Notes: generated by a model from the letters alone, not told the origin. A stretch of DNA of 64,000 nt from Ursus arctos (GCF_023065955.2 NW_026622963.1:4099001-4163000); one strand, 5' to 3'; counted from the first letter of the stretch, positions 21,550 through 33,020 are shown. Translations and numbers: made by a program.

Positions 21550-22420
21550 AAAAAAAATATTTTAAGTCACTCTGGCTAAAGACTCCAGCCTAACAAAATC
21601 CTTAGCAGCCCCTTGTAAGCCCTGTTGCTGGGGAGTATTTGTCCAAAAGACCTGGAACAGTTTAAAAAGGAGGAATGGGGGTTTGGTTAACATTAAAGAA
21701 ACACAAAGATTTTTCATCTGGCTCTGGGGGAGACCAGAGCCACAGAGGGGACAGGAAAAGAAAGAGGGAATTGAGCATTTTTGCAAACAAATGATAAAAC
21801 TGCCTTTTAAAGAAGGGAGGGGGGAACCTCTTGTCCAAACAAGACTTTTGCCAGGGTAGGAAATCATTTCTGCAATTGTTTACAATGCTCGAGCGGCCCG
21901 TCCAAAGTCAACACGGCCTGGGAGCGTTGCCCCGGAGCCTCCCGCTCTTTGCCAGCCGCCTGCCAGCTCAGGCTCGGCTATTTCTGGGACTTAGTTCCCT
22001 CCCTTGAAAAACAAACTGTGGCCCTCACTGTCATCCCCAATAAAACCCCCAGGTTTTGCAGGCTTAATCATGTTTTCCAGAAGCGTTGTCCAACTAGGGG
22101 CCTGGATGCAAAGTGTTGAGTGTGGGACTGCCAGTCTGGGGGGAAGGGCACCTTTCATTTGCAAGGTGCCAAGGTGGAAATTTCCATTGCATTCCAAGAT
22201 GGCTTCACCTGTGGCCAAGGAAACCCATTCTGCCTCCAGCGAGGAGACCCTGGCTGGCGAAATGCATGCCCCTTCCCACAGCACGTGCCACAAGTTCAGA
22301 GCAAAGTTTCCTTTTACTAAAAAGCAGCACGATTGCTAGCAATAACCTTTTACTTCCGGATACCCCCTTGGTGTAGAAAAGACTTTCACTTCTGCTATCT
22401 GATTGGATCTCCACCCTGAG
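21550..22420. promoter_or_regulatory. Repeat-free block, candidate conserved noncoding element
   Basis: About 870 bp without any SINE, L1, L2 or MIR that I can see, in a neighbourhood full of them. It contains GCAAACAAAT near 21783 and TGTTTACAATG near 21879 (forkhead-type), and the perfect palindrome GGAAATTTCC at 22176-22185 (NF-kappa-B-type). These short motifs occur by chance, so the absence of repeats is the main evidence. Confidence 0.35.
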
Positions 22421-22639
22421 AAAGGCCTTATTAATCTCATGTATTTAGGTAATCTATGTGTCTTCTGGTTTTTGTGTTACGGTCACGTGGTTTGAAAATT
22501 TTCAAGTGAAAATAAGCTCCCCCTTCCACTGCAGCTCCACCCACCTCTGGGTACCCGCTGCTGTTCATCTCTTGGGTATCTTTCCAGAGATGCTTTCTGC
22601 ATCTAGAAGCAACTTCGAATGGTGCCAGAGAGAGTATCG

Positions 22640-22765
22640 CACTGAGATCCGAGAGTCCCAGGCGCTAGTCCTAGCTCTGCTCCCAATCTTCTGTGTGACA
22701 TTGTAAATGCCACGTTCCCTCTCTGGACCTCATCTGTGTCATCTGTGAACGTGGGAATACTAAGA
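22640..22765 (+). repeat. MIR fragment
   Basis: CTAGCTCTGCTCCCAATCTTCTGTGTGACATTG through CTCATCTGTGTCATCTGTGAACGTGGGAATACTAAGAG follows the MIR core. Confidence 0.7.
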
Positions 22766-22794
22766 GCGACCATTCAGGAGGTTTATATGTGCCT

Positions 22795-22965
22795 GCTGCC
22801 GTGCCACGTGCTTCCATGGGTATTAGTTGAATGAAGCTTGCCACAACCCTATAAGGAGTGCTCACGGGTCCCATTTATCACTGACAAAACTGAGGCACAG
22901 TGAAATTAAAGAACCCGCCCCAGTCAGAGGTAATTGGAGGGGGAGCCTGGATTTTATGAAGCTAG
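22795..22965 (-). repeat. MIR fragment, opposite orientation
   Basis: CACAACCCTATAAGGAGTGCTCACGGGTCCCATTTATCACTGACAAAACTGAGGCACAG is antisense MIR. With the previous piece it forms a head-to-head pair. Confidence 0.8.
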
Positions 22966-23435
22966 GCAATCTCACAGTAGAGCTCACAGAGACTGAAACC
23001 ACGGTGCTATTATCCTGCCACTCGTCGATGATATTGACAACACCAAATGATGGCTTGAGTCAGGAGGTTGTCTCAGCAGCTCCTTCCAAGTCTGATATCA
23101 GGAATTGGTTCCAGGTCCTGTGAAACTATGGCCAGGCAGCTCTGACTCACTCAGCCCCATTTAGATGGGATGGTGGACAGCTGGCAAAGAGCAGGAGACG
23201 GCAGGGCAAGGCTCAGGCATGAACCCTGATGTCAGCCCAGTGCCTCCCTCTGGGGCATCAGGACAACTCCTTAAAAACAATAATTTTACAAATTTTTTTT
23301 TACCAAAAGTAGTCATGCACATAATTTAAAAAGCCAACTAATATTTGAAGCCTTATAACAAAAAGATAATATCTGAGAACAACCATTTGTAACCCTTCTG
23401 GCTCGCTCTTTATGTGTTTATCTCCATTATTTTAC
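22966..23435. other. No recognisable gene
   Basis: 23270-23400 is AT-rich and may hold an old LINE 3' end (AATTTAAAAAGCCAACTAATATTTGAAGCC). Nothing else is seen. Confidence 0.35.
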
Positions 23436-23437
23436 AT

Positions 23438-23663
23438 CAGGGGTTTACTTTTTTCTGTAAAAGCGCAAACTTTTTCCATAAGGGGTCACATGGGAAATAT
23501 TTTCAGTTTTGTGGGCCAGACAGTCTGTTGCAACCGCTCAGCTCTGCTTGTATCGAGAAAACAGCCCTAGGCAATAGGTAAACGAGTGGGTGTGGACATA
23601 TCCCAGTACAACCGTATTTACAAAAGCAGATTTGGCCTGTGGGATATCATTTGTTGACACCTG
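23438..23663 (+). mobile_element. Non-autonomous hAT-like DNA transposon
   Basis: Starts CAGGGGTTTACTTTTTTCTGTAA and ends TTTGTTGACACCTG, imperfect terminal inverted repeats. The middle (TTTTGTGGGCCAGACAGTCTGTTGCAACC, ATTTACAAAAGCAGATTTGGCC) matches a common mammalian MER-type element. The exact family is not assigned. Confidence 0.65.
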
Positions 23664-24240
23664 TTCTAATTGTTTAAACTTCTATTTCTTTATTTTCTTG
23701 AAGTGTAATTTTAGGCATTACCCATTCATTCTCTGTTGTGGTGGATAGAAACTCACCTTTCTTAAACAGCTCTCCTCTCTACCGTTGTTTACCCTCCTAA
23801 ACTATCCTAATCAAGTGCTGTTGTAATTATCAATGAAATCGCTATTCGATGTTTGCTTATTATGACCGAGTAAATACTGTTCTTTACCCAGTCAAGTTGT
23901 AGACCATGTGACATTTCTTTTCTCATGTAGGTTTTATTTTTATCCGGAGGTGATAAGTCTTTCATTTGTGTGGTTTGACCTTCAACAGCCTCTCAGACAG
24001 TTTTCTACATGGTTACACAGATAATGTGTCAATGCCTCTTTTTTTTCAGCGCCATTGTTTTACCAGAGCCTCTCCTCGAGCCCTCTAGCCTCCTCCACTA
24101 CTGTGGACTGGGTACCCCTTGGGCTTGGCCTCAGCTCTTCTCCTAGAGCTTCCTTTCTGCACTTGATCTCTTTTCTGTGTTGGATCTCTTTCTCCCAGAG
24201 CCCAGGTCTTCTTCTCTGACTTACTTCCTCATCTTGCTGG
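23664..24240. other. T-rich, probably old LINE, no gene
   Basis: T-rich plus strand that grades into the antisense L1-like stretch that follows. No confident motif. Confidence 0.35.
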
Positions 24241-25105
24241 AGCACATCCTCTAGTAGATTTCTGAGAAAGGTACACGGGAGATAGAATTTTGAAGTTTGT
24301 TGTATCTGAAAATGTCTTTAATCTACCATCAGTCTTGAATGATAGCTTTGCAGAGTGTAGAATTCTATATTAGAAATCATTTTTTTCTCAATATTTTGAG
24401 ACATATAGTTTGTTAGAAGTCTGAGACTTTTTGATTCTTAATTCTTTGTATGCAATCTTTTTTCTTCTCTAGATGTTTTCATGCCCCTCTCTTTATTCCT
24501 AATGTTCTAAAATTTCTTGTCATTGTGCCAGGCACCCAGTAGACCCTTTCAATTTGGATATTCATGACCTTCAGTTCTGAGAAAGTTCTTCGTAATATTT
24601 CTTTCAAAATTTCCTCCCCTCCATTTTCTTTGTTCTTTCTTTCTGAAACTCCAATTCCTTGGCTTTTAGACCTGTTGGGTTGTCCCTTAATTAAAAAATG
24701 TTCTTGAGATGCCTGGGTGGCTCAGTCCGTTAAGCGTCTGCCTTTGGCTCAGGTCATGGTCCTAGGGTCCTGGGATCAAGTCCCGCATCTGGCTCTTTGC
24801 TCAGCAGGGAGCCTGCTTCTCCCTCTGCCTGCCATTCCCCCTGCTTGGGCTCAGTCTCTCTCTCTCTGACAAATAAATAAATAAAACCTTTAAACAACTT
24901 TTTTTCTTTCTATCTTCTGCCTTTATCTTTTTATTTTTGGACAAGTCTCCTAGACTATACCTTCCAATACTTCCATTTAAATTATTTTTATTCTAGCCTT
25001 TTCTGACACTTTGCCTAAAAATAACACTTCCCCTCTTCTCCACACCATTTCCTATTCCACTTTCCCTGCTTTTGTTTCTTCATAGTACTTATTATCACCT
25101 GCCTT
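24240..25105 (-). mobile_element. Old L1-like remnant, antisense
   Basis: TATCTGAAAATGTCTTTAATCTACC near 24303, TTGTGCCAGGCACCCAGTAGACCCTTTCAATTTGG near 24525 and ATTTCCTCCCCTCCATTTTC near 24609 are reverse text of old L1/HAL1-type elements. A SINE interrupts it at 24706. Confidence 0.6.
24706..24896 (+). mobile_element. SINEC copy
   Basis: GATGCCTGGGTGGCTCAGTCCGTTAAGCG head, CTCAGCAGGGAGCCTGCTTCTCCC body and AAATAAATAAATAAAACC tail. Confidence 0.94.
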
Positions 25106-25212
25106 AAAAAAAATTTATTTTTAAGTAATCTCTACTCCCAAGATGGGGCTCGAACTCATGACTCTAAGACCAAGAGTCACATACTCCACTGACCGAGCCA
25201 GCTGGATGCCCC
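25106..25212 (-). mobile_element. Older short SINEC copy
   Basis: TTATTTTTAAGTAATCTCTACTCCC through GACCGAGCCAGCTGGATGCCC. The duplication TATCACCTGCCTT at 25093-25105 and 25213-25225 has one mismatch. Confidence 0.92.
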
Positions 25213-25227
25213 TATCACTTGCCTTTT

Positions 25228-25600
25228 AAAAAAATCTGGTGAAATGCATAGAATGTGAAATTCACCATGTTAACCATTTAAAGTGTACAATTTGGTGGCA
25301 GTAAGTGCATTCACATCATTGTGCAACCACCGCCACCATCCGCTTCCAGAACCTGTTCACCTTCCCCAGCGGAAACTCTGTGCCCATTAACCACTAGTCC
25401 CCACTCCTCCTTCCCCCCAAGCTCCTGGCAACCACCACTCTACTTTCTGTCTCTATGAATTTGACTAGCCTACAGACCTCATGTAAGTGAAATCATACAA
25501 CATTTGTCCTTTTGTGTCTGGCTTATTTCACTTTGCATAATGTCTTTGAGTTTCATCCACGTTGGAACACAGGTCAGAATTTTGCATCTCCTGCCATTTT
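25228..25600 (-). mobile_element. LINE-1 3' UTR, antisense
   Basis: TTAACCATTTAAAGTGTACAATTTGGTGG, CTCCTGGCAACCACCACTCTACTTTCTGTCTCTATG and GTAAGTGAAATCATACAACATTTGTCC are reverse L1 3' UTR text. The same region of L1 as at 17850 and 57700. Confidence 0.85.
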
Positions 25601-25619
25601 ATATATTTATCTCTTCATT

Positions 25620-25770
25620 TGCTTATTATCGCTATTGTCTCTCCTCCCATTCCCTACTAGAAGGTAAGGTCCGTGGGGGTAAGAGCTTTGTCTGTTTTGC
25701 TCATTCATCTAGAGCGGTGCCTGGGCACAGAGAATACATTCAATAAATATTTATTGAGTAACTTGCCTCC
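25620..25770 (+). repeat. L2 3' end
   Basis: CCTACTAGAAGGTAAGGTCCGTGGGGGTAAGAGCTTTGTCTG followed by GCGGTGCCTGGGCACAGAGAATACATTCAATAAATATTTATTGAG is the L2 3' terminus in sense. Confidence 0.82.
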
Positions 25771-26480
25771 CATTGGGGCAATCTTCTTTTTTTGCATAGA
25801 GCTGGCCTTCTCTAAGTATGACTTGCCCATTCAGCAGGCAATTTTTGGCCCCTGCTGTGCTGAGCACTCTGGTGGATAGAAAGATAAGACAGTGAAGCGG
25901 ATATAGCTGAGAGGGTAAGAGTGATGGAGTGGATATCTGTTTTCATTGTTTTTTTTTTTTCTACCTAATACTTACTCCCATTTTTCTGATAATAGCAATG
26001 GAATTTTCCTTTGGGGAGTCTTCCTTCCCTCCTCTCAACCTATATGGCTTTGAGTGATCTATCTTATCTTCTGGCTTCAAAGAAACACAAGCAACCCAGG
26101 CCTGCAAATAAGACCCAAAAAAGTCTGGGATTTTAGTTGCAACCACAGGGAAAGAAATGCAGCCATTCCACTGAGAGTGCAAAACATGTGGAATGTTAGC
26201 CTAGAGTTATGATGACTCACTGCTTTGAAAGCTTATGTTTGAGAATGAAGACAACACAGAAGAAAGCAGAGTTAAGAAATGGATAAAACAAAGCTGAGTC
26301 CTGATAACATTGTTTTGAGTTCCTGGATCCAGCCATGCCTGAAGGCAAAGATCCATTTCCTGGAATTTTCAGCTTTGTGAACCAATAAATTCTCAACCCC
26401 ACCCCTCTTGCTTGTTAGTCCTTGATTTGAATCGGATTTCTATTACCAGCTAATGAAAGATTCCTGACCAACATAAGGAA
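25771..26480. repeat. Unassigned old repeat with poly(A) signal
   Basis: GTTCCTGGATCCAGCCATGCCTGAAGGCAAAGATCC then GTGAACCAATAAATTCTC near 26379 recalls a dispersed LTR-like repeat ending in an AATAAA region. I cannot name it. No coding content is seen. Confidence 0.35.
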
Positions 26481-27450
26481 GATGAATAAAATGGAAAGTG
26501 GGTAGAGAAGCTATTTGTGGGGTTAGGAAACACAGAAGTGTTATCCAGGAAATGGTTAAAGGACTTAAGATGTCCACCTGGAGGAAGAGAAGCCTCTGGA
26601 AACAGGGCTATATATTGAGATACGTAAGGAGTTGTCACATGGGAAAGGAATTAGATTTGCCTTAGATGATGCAAGAAGGAACACCAGGGCCAGCAGATGA
26701 ATGTTTTCAGGAAAAAGATGTCAGTTTGGTTGTAAGAAAAATGTTGAGGCCTCAGGAACATCCCAGAGGTACAGTGGTGACAAGACAGTGAATGAGCCCA
26801 AGGTGGGGTTGTGTATACAGTGAGAACAAAAGGAGAGTGTTGCATGGGCCTCATTCTAGATAACTGCTGTGTTCCTCTCTTCTGGAACTGGGGGCTCTGT
26901 GCTGACTGACGAGAGCAGAGAATAAGTTTGTCACATCTAGGCATTAAACACACTGCCCTTCCTCACCACTGGGCCCAGGATTGATATCCCAGAAGTTAAT
27001 TACGAGATCGCCCCCGAACACAAGGAAAACCATGTCGGTCCATGGAGTATGAGAGAGTGGGCTTTTCCAAGGATTCTGAAAAAACTTTTTCTTCATATTA
27101 GTCTTTTCTATAAAACAATATCTGGAACCAAAACATGTGCCTTGGTTTTGCTAAGAATTGTTTTTTAATGTGAAGAGTCTGGGTCATAGCCCTGGAGATT
27201 TCCAGATGGCAACGGCAACATAGTCCTGAAAGAAAAGATGCTCCCAACATGTGACTGTCCTGGGATGGCGGGGGGACACCATTCCCATGACAATGCAAGA
27301 GGCCTACAATGAGGCCTCAAACCCTCACCGGCCTTTCTCCTGGGGTCCCGCAGACCTCACTTTTAGACCAGCACCCAATCTTCAGAGGGTAGTTCTGGAT
27401 AAAAAGAAAAGCTATAGTTAGAAAGAAAATCCATCAGTCTGCGATCAGAT
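26481..27450. other. Single-copy-looking sequence
   Basis: Purine-rich plus strand. The minus strand has frames of up to 100 codons (26651-26953) without recognisable content. No SINE or L1. Confidence 0.4.
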
Positions 27451-27454
27451 TATG

Positions 27455-27620
27455 ATGTGGCAGGAAGAGTTGAGGCTTCGAAGTCGGACAGAACCACGTT
27501 CGAATTCTGGCTCTCCTTGGATCACACACTCGATTTTCCAGAGTCTCAGTTTCTCCACTTATAAAGGGAGGATAATGGAAGTCTCTTAATGGAGGTATTT
27601 TGAGTATTGAAGGTGACAGT
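27455..27620 (+). repeat. MIR fragment, broken by a SINE
   Basis: GAACCACGTTCGAATTCTGGCTCTCC and GTCTCAGTTTCTCCACTTATAAAGGGAGGATAATGG follow MIR. Its 3' remainder may be 27818-27860 after the SINE. Confidence 0.75.
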
Positions 27621-27817
27621 GGGGCGCCTGGGTGGCTCCGTCAGTTGAGCGTCCGACCTCGATTTCAGTTCAGATCATGATCTCAGGGTTGTGGGATCAA
27701 GACTCGCATTGGGCCATGCACTGGGCATGGAGTCTGCTTGGGATTCTCTCTCTCCCTCTGCCCTTCCCCTCTCTCTGTCTGTTTCTCGACAAATAAACAA
27801 ATAAAATCTTATTTAAA
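27621..27817 (+). mobile_element. SINEC copy
   Basis: GGGGCGCCTGGGTGGCTCCGTCAGTTGAGCG head, GGATTCTCTCTCTCCCTCTGCCC body and AAATAAACAAATAAAATC tail. Confidence 0.94.
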
Positions 27818-28059
27818 ACGATAATGCTATAAGGTACTCAGTATAGAGGATGGATGGCAATTGAAAGTATGAAAAAAATACTCAACTATTCATTGGTAGA
27901 AGACCGCAGGGTCTTCAAAACCTAAAGCTGGCCCTTAAATGGTTGGTTTTCAGGTACAAGAGAGGCTAGTGAGAGAGACAGAGAAGAGAGACAAGAAACA
28001 GCATCTTTCTATTGGGAGGGCATCAAGGAGAGCACAAAGGTTGAAGGTTTTCAAAGCTT

Positions 28060-28440
28060 AGTGTGGGGAGTTGTGTTAGTTATCGAGCCAAATCCAGCCC
28101 CCTTCCTTCCCGGGCTCATGGCTAGATTCTATCTCCCAGCCCCCCTTATAGTTAAGGGTGGCCATGAGACCAGATTCTCTCCAGTGGAGTGTGAGTGGTC
28201 ATGACGTGTGACATCTGGGGACTCAAGCCTTAAGATCACGGACTGTCTCTTCCTCTTTTCTGTTCCCACCAGCTGGAACCCGGATGTGGCCGCAAACCCA
28301 GCTTCAGTCATGGAGACCATACGCAGGCCCTGGAGATGGCCAAGTAACAGCTTGAAGGAACCTGGTGCCCAGCAGACTGTGTGAGTGAAAATTAATCCTT
28401 TCACTCCCTAGGCCATGGTCCTATCAGATCTCGTCATTAG
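28060..28440. repeat. Unassigned ancient interspersed repeat
   Basis: CTAGATTCTATCTCCCAGCCCCCCTTATAGTTAAGGGTGGCCATGAGACC is wording typical of a dispersed mammalian repeat related to 3181-3420. The family is not assigned. Confidence 0.35.
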
Positions 28441-28514
28441 AGCCACTCAGCCTTGCCCTAACATCTGGCGTGGGCCATCTTGACGAGGGCGTCCCTTTCT
28501 CAAAGTTGCTTTCC

Positions 28515-28680
28515 TTTTTAAAAACAGGAGGCAGTTGTGGTGCAGTGGGAAAAGGCCTAGACTCAAAGCTAAGAAGTTTGACTGCTTAGTGAAAATAATG
28601 GACGTTTTGTGCTTTGCGTTAGAGCTGACAAGTTCTCCCCGGTGAGACCCAGTGTCCTCATCTGTACCACGGCAGACCAC
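28515..28680 (+). repeat. MIR-type fragment
   Basis: GGCAGTTGTGGTGCAGTGGGAAAAGGCC and the later CAGTGTCCTCATCTGTACC fit the head and core of a MIR. Confidence 0.5.
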
Positions 28681-28689
28681 AGAAGGATG

Positions 28690-29550
28690 CGGAGTGCCAG
28701 CGAACGTCGCGGAAACTGTCGAGTGTCATACACGTGTGAGGGCCTCTCAGCATCCTGAGTAGGGGAGGACACAAGGGGGGGGCTCTACTTCAGCTGAGAG
28801 GCAAGGCGGGGTCCTCCGAAGAGGAGACAGGGGACAGGAGTGGTTGGGAACTGCTGCCCCGTCTCCTGGACGCATGTGCGAGGTCAACGGTGGAATGTGC
28901 TCTGAGCCCACTCACTGTAAAAATATGTGGACTTACAGATACAGCGAGAGCCTCTGTAACACCTCACATCACAGAGAACGATCCCTGCGGAGAAGTGCGG
29001 CACCGAAATAAGTCACGAGGCCGCCTTCTGAGATAAAGGCCGGAGTTGGGCTCTAAATGCCAACGTCCTTAGCTAATCTAAGTAATACATGAGCAGGAAG
29101 AATTTGGTGGCCGGGAGCCCAAGTGGAGTTGTATAAAGAACTCTTAAGAGCAGCTAGTAACCTCCAAGCAGGAGGCCCAAGGGCATGATGGGAAATGTAA
29201 CATTTAATCAAATCTGGGGGTGCCGAGAGGGTTGGGGGTGCTTGGGTCTTGGCAAGAGGCAGGCTGCTAAGGGGCCTCTGGCAGGGTCTCCGCCATACCA
29301 CAGATGGTTTTCGTCTCTGTGGTTCATTTGTTCTGGGGGAGATTGGCCCCCTCCGAGTCAGGCGTCCCAGATCAGGTCTGCCATCCTCTCATTAAAGAGG
29401 CCAAGAGGGGCTCAGCCAAAAGATTAGGGGGAAAGATCTATCTCTTACCGAGAAGGGAAGCAGCCTCTTACCCGTAACGAGATAACCCTGTGATATTTTT
29501 GAACTGGGAAATCCTTCCAGAGATCACCGCATCCACTCCCCTCCTCCCCA
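28690..29550. other. Repeat-poor, single-copy-looking sequence
   Basis: No SINE, L1 or L2 is visible for about 860 bp. Open frames reach 80-82 codons at 29053-29427 on opposite strands, mirror-image shadows with no recognisable content. Confidence 0.4.
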
Positions 29551-29554
29551 CTAC

Positions 29555-29790
29555 CATGCCCAACTCTCACTCCACAGTGGCAGAAACTGAGGCCCAAAGA
29601 TGGAAAACAGAATTCCCAAGGTCACACAGCGAGTCAGGGTCCTTGGAGGTCATCTCCTCCAATCCAAACCACCCCTCTGGTCCCTGCCCTGTTATTTTAC
29701 AGACATGGATACAGGGAAAGTGACGAACTTGATTTCGGGGCTGAAGTGGGAGGAGCAGCCAGGTTCCCGGGTCCAAACCCAGGGAGGTTT
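29555..29790 (-). repeat. Two MIR-type fragments
   Basis: GGCAGAAACTGAGGCCCAAAGATGG with AAGGTCACACAGCGAGTCAGG (29578-29640) and ATTTTACAGACATGGATACAGGGAAAG (29693-29720) are antisense MIR or MIR3-like. Confidence 0.65.
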
Positions 29791-30080
29791 GGCCACCACA
29801 GGTCGGCATCTCCTCGGCAGAGTGATGGCCGTCAAAGGTCCCTGTCCTGCTCTAGCTCACTGGGTCTCTCTGCAGCTGTTAGCAGCTAGGGAAGGAATCC
29901 CTCAGGCCATGGAGCGCTCTGCTGCCCACACTGGGCCAGATGCCTGCCCTCGAGCCAATCAGGGGTGGCCAGGAGGCAGGACCGTTGCAGATGATGGCAG
30001 CTTTTTCAATAAAGCAAGTGGACAGAGCCAAGGGGACGTAAGTCCAGAAGAGGGGACACTGAGCAGACAATTCCCATAGA
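29791..30080. other. Single-copy-looking sequence
   Basis: Part of a 159-codon plus-strand frame (29600-30079) that starts inside the MIR pair and has no recognised domain, so it is judged non-coding. Confidence 0.4.
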
Positions 30081-30084
30081 CATG

Positions 30085-30235
30085 TACTGCGGCCTCTTGA
30101 CCTCGACTCTCCTCATCCGTAAAATGGGAACAGCAATTGTGCCCACACTACAGGGCTGTTACGAAGAGAAAACATCGTAATATATACAAAGTCTGCTTTA
30201 CATAAGCACCTGATACATATTAGTTCTCTCCGTTC
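30085..30235 (+). repeat. MIR fragment
   Basis: ACTCTCCTCATCCGTAAAATGGGAACAGC through CAGGGCTGTTACGAAGAG follows MIR. Confidence 0.75.
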
Positions 30236-30689
30236 GGTTTTTCAGGAGCCTTCTAAAATTGGAAGCCATCCCCTAAACCAAATATGCTAAAAGAGAAAGT
30301 GAAAATTTGGCCTGAAAACTCCAGTTTGAAAAAGGGGAGTGACTGGATCTAATGTTTAATTTTTCAAGCTCCCTCTGGAGGCTGGGGGTGGCACAGGATC
30401 AGGAAAGAAGGCAGGGGTGGGAGCAGGGAGAATGGTTATGGAGCCATTTCCATAGTCCATGCCCAAGATGCCTGCGGCGTGGTGCAGGGGTGGAGCCGTA
30501 GAGATGGGAGAAGTGGGAAGTAGAGTTGACAGCCCTTGGATGCGGGAACAGAAGGTATGCACAAATCCATAGTGTCTCAGTTTGGGGCTTCACGAATTGC
30601 TTTAAAAAAAATTGTATCTTCAGCTTCTTTTTCCTAGGTGGTTTTGACTGATTCTTTTTTATTCTTTTAACGTATATTGTGCTTATTTA
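30236..30689. other. Possible ancient repeat at 30340-30500, otherwise nothing
   Basis: GCTCCCTCTGGAGGCTGGGGGTGGC and GGGAGCAGGGAGAATGG recall a dispersed repeat. The family is not assigned. Confidence 0.3.
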
Positions 30690-30857
30690 TCATTTTTTAA
30701 GCGGCGGAGGGGCAGAGGGAAAGAGAGAATCTTAAGCAGGTTCCCCATCCAGCACGGAGCCGGACGCGGGGCTCGATCTCATGACCCTGAGATCATGACC
30801 TGAGCGGAAATCAGGAGTCAGACACTTGACCGACTGCACCACCCAGGCACCCCTGTG
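30690..30857 (-). mobile_element. SINEC copy with a shortened tail side
   Basis: GGCAGAGGGAAAGAGAGAATCTTAAGCAGG through GACCGACTGCACCACCCAGGCACCCC. A short duplication GTGCTTATTT lies at 30679-30688 and 30858-30867. Confidence 0.88.
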
Positions 30858-30867
30858 GTGCTTATTT

Positions 30868-31200
30868 TTGAATAGTCAGCCCTTTCACGTGATACAAAGT
30901 CAAGGTATAAAAGGGATACAGTGGAAAGAAATTCTTCCTCCCCCAACCACCAGGTCCCTGCTCTGGAAGCAACCCAAATTATGAATATAACGTAGTCAGG
31001 GGTATTCTATGCACTTAGAAGGAAATAAATACGTATGGATGCACGTATATATGGATGACATGGACACACAAATCGAGATCTATTTCCCCCTTTTTATACA
31101 AATAATGACGTATTATACACAGTTTTCTGCACCTTGATTTCTCTACTTCAGAAATCATCTCGAAGATGATCCCAGTCTTAATTATATAGCAAATTTCCCT
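30868..31200 (-). mobile_element. Old L1M-type 3' end, antisense
   Basis: GGTATTCTATGCACTTAGAAGG, then AATAATGACGTATTATACACAGTTTTCTGCACC, is reverse L1M-type 3' text. Related pieces lie at 6265, 44690, 48070 and 62330. Confidence 0.5.
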
Positions 31201-31339
31201 CCAACTTAGTGGCTGGCCCCAGCCACGTGTCTCTGTTTCTGTGGGTCAGGAGCGGGGGCGCTGCCAGACTGGGGCATTGGCTCAGGGTCCCGCACAGCCT
31301 GTCCTCAAGGTGCCGGTGAAGCTCACAGTCATCTTCACG

Positions 31340-31700
31340 CTCCACTGGCATCCGATTCCAAGCTCACTCATGAGGTTGTTGGCAAGACTCAGTTCCTCGG
31401 GGGCTGTTGGACCTGGCCACATGGACCCTCCAGCGAGGCAGTGCGCTGAGAAGGAAGACCTCGAGCAAGTTGGAAGTCCCAGGCTCTTAGAGCCTAATCT
31501 TGGAAGCGATGGCCATCACTCTGGCATAATTGAGCTGTCAGGAGAAGGCATTAGGTCTAGCTGCCCCTCACCTCTGCCCCGGCCACCACACACACGCACA
31601 CACGTTCACACACACGAGGAGGGGATTGCACGAGGGTGTAAATACCAGAAGGTGGGGATCACTGGGAGCCCTTACAAAAGCTGCAGACCGCAGCTCCCCA
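31340..31700. repeat. Unassigned dispersed repeat
   Basis: GTTGGCAAGACTCAGTTCCTCGGGGGCTGTTGGACC and GAGGGGATTGCACGAGGGTGTAAATACCAGAAGGTGGGGATC are phrases of a common mammalian repeat. A short CA-rich tract (31589-31615) lies within. The family is not assigned. Confidence 0.4.
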
Positions 31701-33020
31701 GCAGTACCTAATAAAAGTCCCAACCTCCCATCGTATGGATGGGCCCTTGTCCCTTCAACCAGGGCTCTACTGATGGGTTGATGAGGTCACGTCTTTCACC
31801 CCCACCGGTTGAGAAGCCCATGGCAGCTGGGGTCTTGTGTATGTGGTGTCCGTAGCTGGCACTCTGCTAACACTGTGCTCTTTTGGGTGTGTGGAGGGTA
31901 GAGAAATGTTTCTCCCTTCTGTCTTAGTCAAGAGAGCCCTGGACGATAAACTATTGCTTGTTCTTTACGGAACTGTGGGTGCTTTGCATGGATGTTTCGG
32001 GAGGTTTCGGGGACTCCAATCTAGAGGCTTGCAGAAAGTACATTCACACATGACTGTCTCCCAGAGGAGAGCTGTGAAGGGGCCTGGACCAGGCTGGGCT
32101 GGACACACATCATATATACACAATATCCTGGCCCGGACTGATCTTGGACCATTCTGTATTTCTGCATTGTCCTGCCATTCACAGAGAGAGCAAGACCATG
32201 GCCTTGGGAGGGGGATAAATTCCACCAAGGGAAGTTCCCATTGCCAGTCATCCTGAGAGGAAGACTGTCCTGGGGCAGAAATTGAGGACTCAGGATGTGG
32301 GCCTTTAGGATGACAGAGAAGTCTCTCTCTCTCTCTTTTCTGTTTTGAGAAGGTTGAGTCTGCCCTATGAGGGAAGACATGCTCCAAGCAGCTCTAGAAT
32401 GGCGCTGAGATGGGCCCTGCCATGTGGAGCAAACTGGGGCTGGATAGGACCTGGCCCCAGGAGATTACCTGGAGACCAGCGTGGGATCTGTGGGCTCTGA
32501 GAAAAACCACACAAGTCAAGGTAGTGAGTATTGCTCTGTTTTACTCTTCTTCTCTGGCCCCCAAATCTCGTCAGCTGCTTCTAGAAGCCAGACCTGGTTT
32601 CTGTTAAATATGATGCATTGAGAAAAGGGCCCTAGCCATCCTGGAGTTGAGTGGCTAAGATAAGCCCAGACTGGGGGGGCGCAGGGGTGGCAGCCACCCG
32701 TAGAGGATGGCCGTGTCCCCCGGGGGTGGGAGTCTTTAGAGAGTGTGGGACCTACTGAGGAGGCTGGAGGGGAAGCTCTGGGGCTGGGATAGCCCAGCAC
32801 CGAGGAGGTCTCCAAACTAGCTCTGGACACTCTGCAGGCACTGAGCTCTCGTGTGGGCCAGTAGGGGTCACAATAATTGTAACTGGAGTATTTAATGGAG
32901 TAAGACAGTTCGTTTATCATTGGCTGGGGAAGCCTGAATATAGCCGTTCTATGAGATGCTGCAGTAGAAAAATAGAGCATATGAATAATTTAGTGTGTCA
33001 ACATTTTAACAGAACTTTTC
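31701..33020. other. Repeat-free single-copy-looking stretch
   Basis: About 1.3 kb without SINE, L1 or MIR. Frames of 119-154 codons exist on both strands (31837-32256 plus, 32516-32980 minus), without recognisable content or flanking splice consensus. It could hold an unrecognised exon, but nothing supports one. Confidence 0.4.

Noticed and set aside
29600..30079. 159-codon plus-strand frame
   Set aside because: It begins within antisense MIR sequence and shows no domain.
31589..31615. CA microsatellite
   Set aside because: Only about 27 bp and interrupted, too short to list as a separate repeat.
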